Below are positions 59,832 to 60,834 of a stretch of 60,834 bases of DNA, piece by piece (the stretch's first letter is position 1; each line of letters starts with the position of its first letter). A program made the translations under genes and the position numbers. The notes below the pieces were generated by a model. The model was not told the origin of the DNA. It did not search any database and worked only from the letters and a program-made list of their open reading frames with translations. The stretch covers positions 1-60,834 of the forward strand of contig CASCWU010000007.1 of NCBI GenBank assembly GCA_949155905.1. Direction: 5' to 3'. The stretch is from an uncultured Lachnospiraceae bacterium (lineage in GTDB: Bacteria > Bacillota > Clostridia > Lachnospirales > Lachnospiraceae).

Positions 59832-60752
59832 ATGAAAATTTCAAAAAAAGTTATGTGTGCAGGCTTGGCATTAGTAATGGCAATGGGATTTGCCTCTGAT
59901 GTAAGGGCCGCCGAATACGTGGAAGAAACAGATGTTGAAGTAGTTGTAGAAGCTTCAGAAGAGACTGTAAAAGAAGCCGAAGTTACAGTCGTACCAATGC
60001 CAGAAGACTATAGCAATCTGACGGAAGAGCAGGCAGCAATTATCAAAGAAAGCGAAGATGGTTTTACGGAAGAAGAAATTGCCAATATGTCGCCAGAGGA
60101 ATTATATGAAAACCAGCTTCTGCCATTAGATAACGAAAATGAAGTATTTATGGAAACATTTAGTTTATATGCAGCAGCCCATTATGGCGTCTGGACAAAA
60201 TCTATTACGCAATGTGAAAATCACTATTGTGCGCCAGCAGCTGTTTTACAGGCATTATATACAGCGGGAGTAGCGGATAAGGTAAGCGGAAGTACGGATG
60301 ATGCAAAACAACGTACTTTAGCCGCAGCAGGAGCGCTGAATACGGATGTGGATGGTGCTACCTGGATTGCAAACGTCCCTCGTGTACTTGATAAATATAC
60401 CGGCAGAACCCGGAAATGGGAAGCTTATACAGTAACAAACAATCAAAGTGGAAAGAGTGCTTTAGCATATAGGGTAAAGGCCAATCATATGTATGGACAG
60501 GCAACTATCTATTTAACACAAACAACACAACTGCCATATTATAACGGAACTACCAGTAATCATTATATTACAGGGATTTCGATACAGACAATGGATGGTA
60601 CTTATTATGATTATGATAACATGGTTATTGTAGTTGCCGATCCACATTATGATAGTAGGTTTCATGGGAATCATGGAGTTCCATATAATAACCTGGTAGG
60701 TGCTATGCACGATTATACTACTTCCAGAGGGCCTGCTAATTTAGTATGGTAA
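59832..60752 (+). CDS. Secreted C39-like cysteine peptidase
   Basis: A 306-residue protein with a signal peptide (1-27, cleavage after VRA), an acidic pro-region (28-110) and a peptidase domain. Catalytic Cys133 is in CENHYCAPAAVLQAL, His244 in SNHYITGIS and Asp270 in VVADPHYD, the order and spacing of papain-like C39 peptidases; CAPAA replaces the more common CGPAA. AGGAGG lies eight bases before the ATG. It follows the regulator and small peptide genes and may be their target or the peptide-processing enzyme. It ends at a terminator near the window edge. Confidence 0.85.
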   Translation: MKISKKVMCAGLALVMAMGFASDVRAAEYVEETDVEVVVEASEETVKEAEVTVVPMPEDYSNLTEEQAAIIKESEDGFTEEEIANMSPEELYENQLLPLDNENEVFMETFSLYAAAHYGVWTKSITQCENHYCAPAAVLQALYTAGVADKVSGSTDDAKQRTLAAAGALNTDVDGATWIANVPRVLDKYTGRTRKWEAYTVTNNQSGKSALAYRVKANHMYGQATIYLTQTTQLPYYNGTTSNHYITGISIQTMDGTYYDYDNMVIVVADPHYDSRFHGNHGVPYNNLVGAMHDYTTSRGPANLVW

Positions 60753-60773
60753 ATAACTGAAAATATTATTTCA

Positions 60774-60814
60774 ACCAGGGACAACCTAGAGATAAATAGG
60801 GTGTCTCTGGTTTT
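60774..60814 (+). terminator. Terminator of the C39-like peptidase gene
   Basis: ACCAGGGACAACC at 60774-60786 pairs, with one G-U pair and one mismatch, with GGGTGTCTCTGGT at 60799-60811, followed by TTTT. Confidence 0.7.
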
Positions 60815-60834
60815 GGTGAACAATATAAAAATTG

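Overview
The window reads as a chromosomal segment from a Gram-positive anaerobe of the class Clostridia, most probably family Lachnospiraceae. The grounds are the GC content of a little under 50 percent as judged by eye, strong AGGAGG-type ribosome binding sites, intact TTGACA/TATAAT promoters, a BofA-family sporulation gene, a Flp/Tad pilus operon of the Clostridia type, DUF5702, DUF2508 and TSCPD-domain proteins, and a LigA of a form I associate with Lachnospiraceae. No phage, transposase, plasmid or CRISPR gene is visible. The assignment rests on pattern recognition, not on a search.

Layout. 1-4461 is a signalling cluster: a 7TM hybrid histidine kinase broken by a one-base shift at a G-run, a stand-alone receiver, a CheX-like protein and a CheY-like protein. 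4537-7780 holds a MATE exporter and a BceRS-type two-component pair without its ABC transporter. A tRNA-Arg(CCG) follows, then a membrane-anchored protein, a 23S pseudouridine synthase, LigA and MetA. DUF2508 and BofA genes sit divergently around 13.1 kb. 13.8-23.6 kb is one Tad/Flp pilus operon (TadZ, TadA, TadB, TadC, Flp pilin, DUF5702 protein, TadE-like, prepilin peptidase, second TadE-like, FHA protein), transcribed from a perfect consensus promoter and interrupted by a 17-bp inverted repeat that brackets one start site. 23.6-34.7 kb is mainly housekeeping: hydrolases, rhomboid protease, MurG, HIT protein, MtnN and Pgi, plus a membrane-protein gene carrying a dense cluster of DnaA boxes. 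35-41.7 kb is a second signalling cluster: hybrid kinase, degenerate HD-GYP protein, HAMP kinase and OmpR-type regulator, followed by an RluA-family enzyme. 42.6-46.4 kb carries a methyltransferase gene cut by an in-frame TGA and a large exported protein. 46.4-50.3 kb has DeoD, DeoC, UDP-galactopyranose mutase and a glycosyltransferase. 51.3-57.2 kb has Dtd, an FKBP/trigger-factor lipoprotein, a DUF368 (PopT-type) protein and the nickel-pincer cofactor genes larE, larB and larC.

The window ends with what looks like a self-contained peptide-signalling locus: a 665-residue HTH plus TPR-like regulator, a convergent 76-residue secreted propeptide whose 3' end overlaps the regulator by 17 bp, a possible 40-residue ORF, and a secreted C39-like cysteine peptidase whose promoter carries an inverted repeat.

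Two signals stand out besides that locus. First, a leader-RNA motif recurs in front of three unrelated genes (response regulator at 5973, deoC, larC): a stem of variable sequence but conserved pairing, directly followed by GGAACTTAAAATA and the Shine-Dalgarno sequence. In the deoC leader the arms occur in alternation, so mutually exclusive hairpins are possible. Second, five TTATNCACA DnaA boxes lie within 181 bp inside the coding region at 32.4-33.2 kb.
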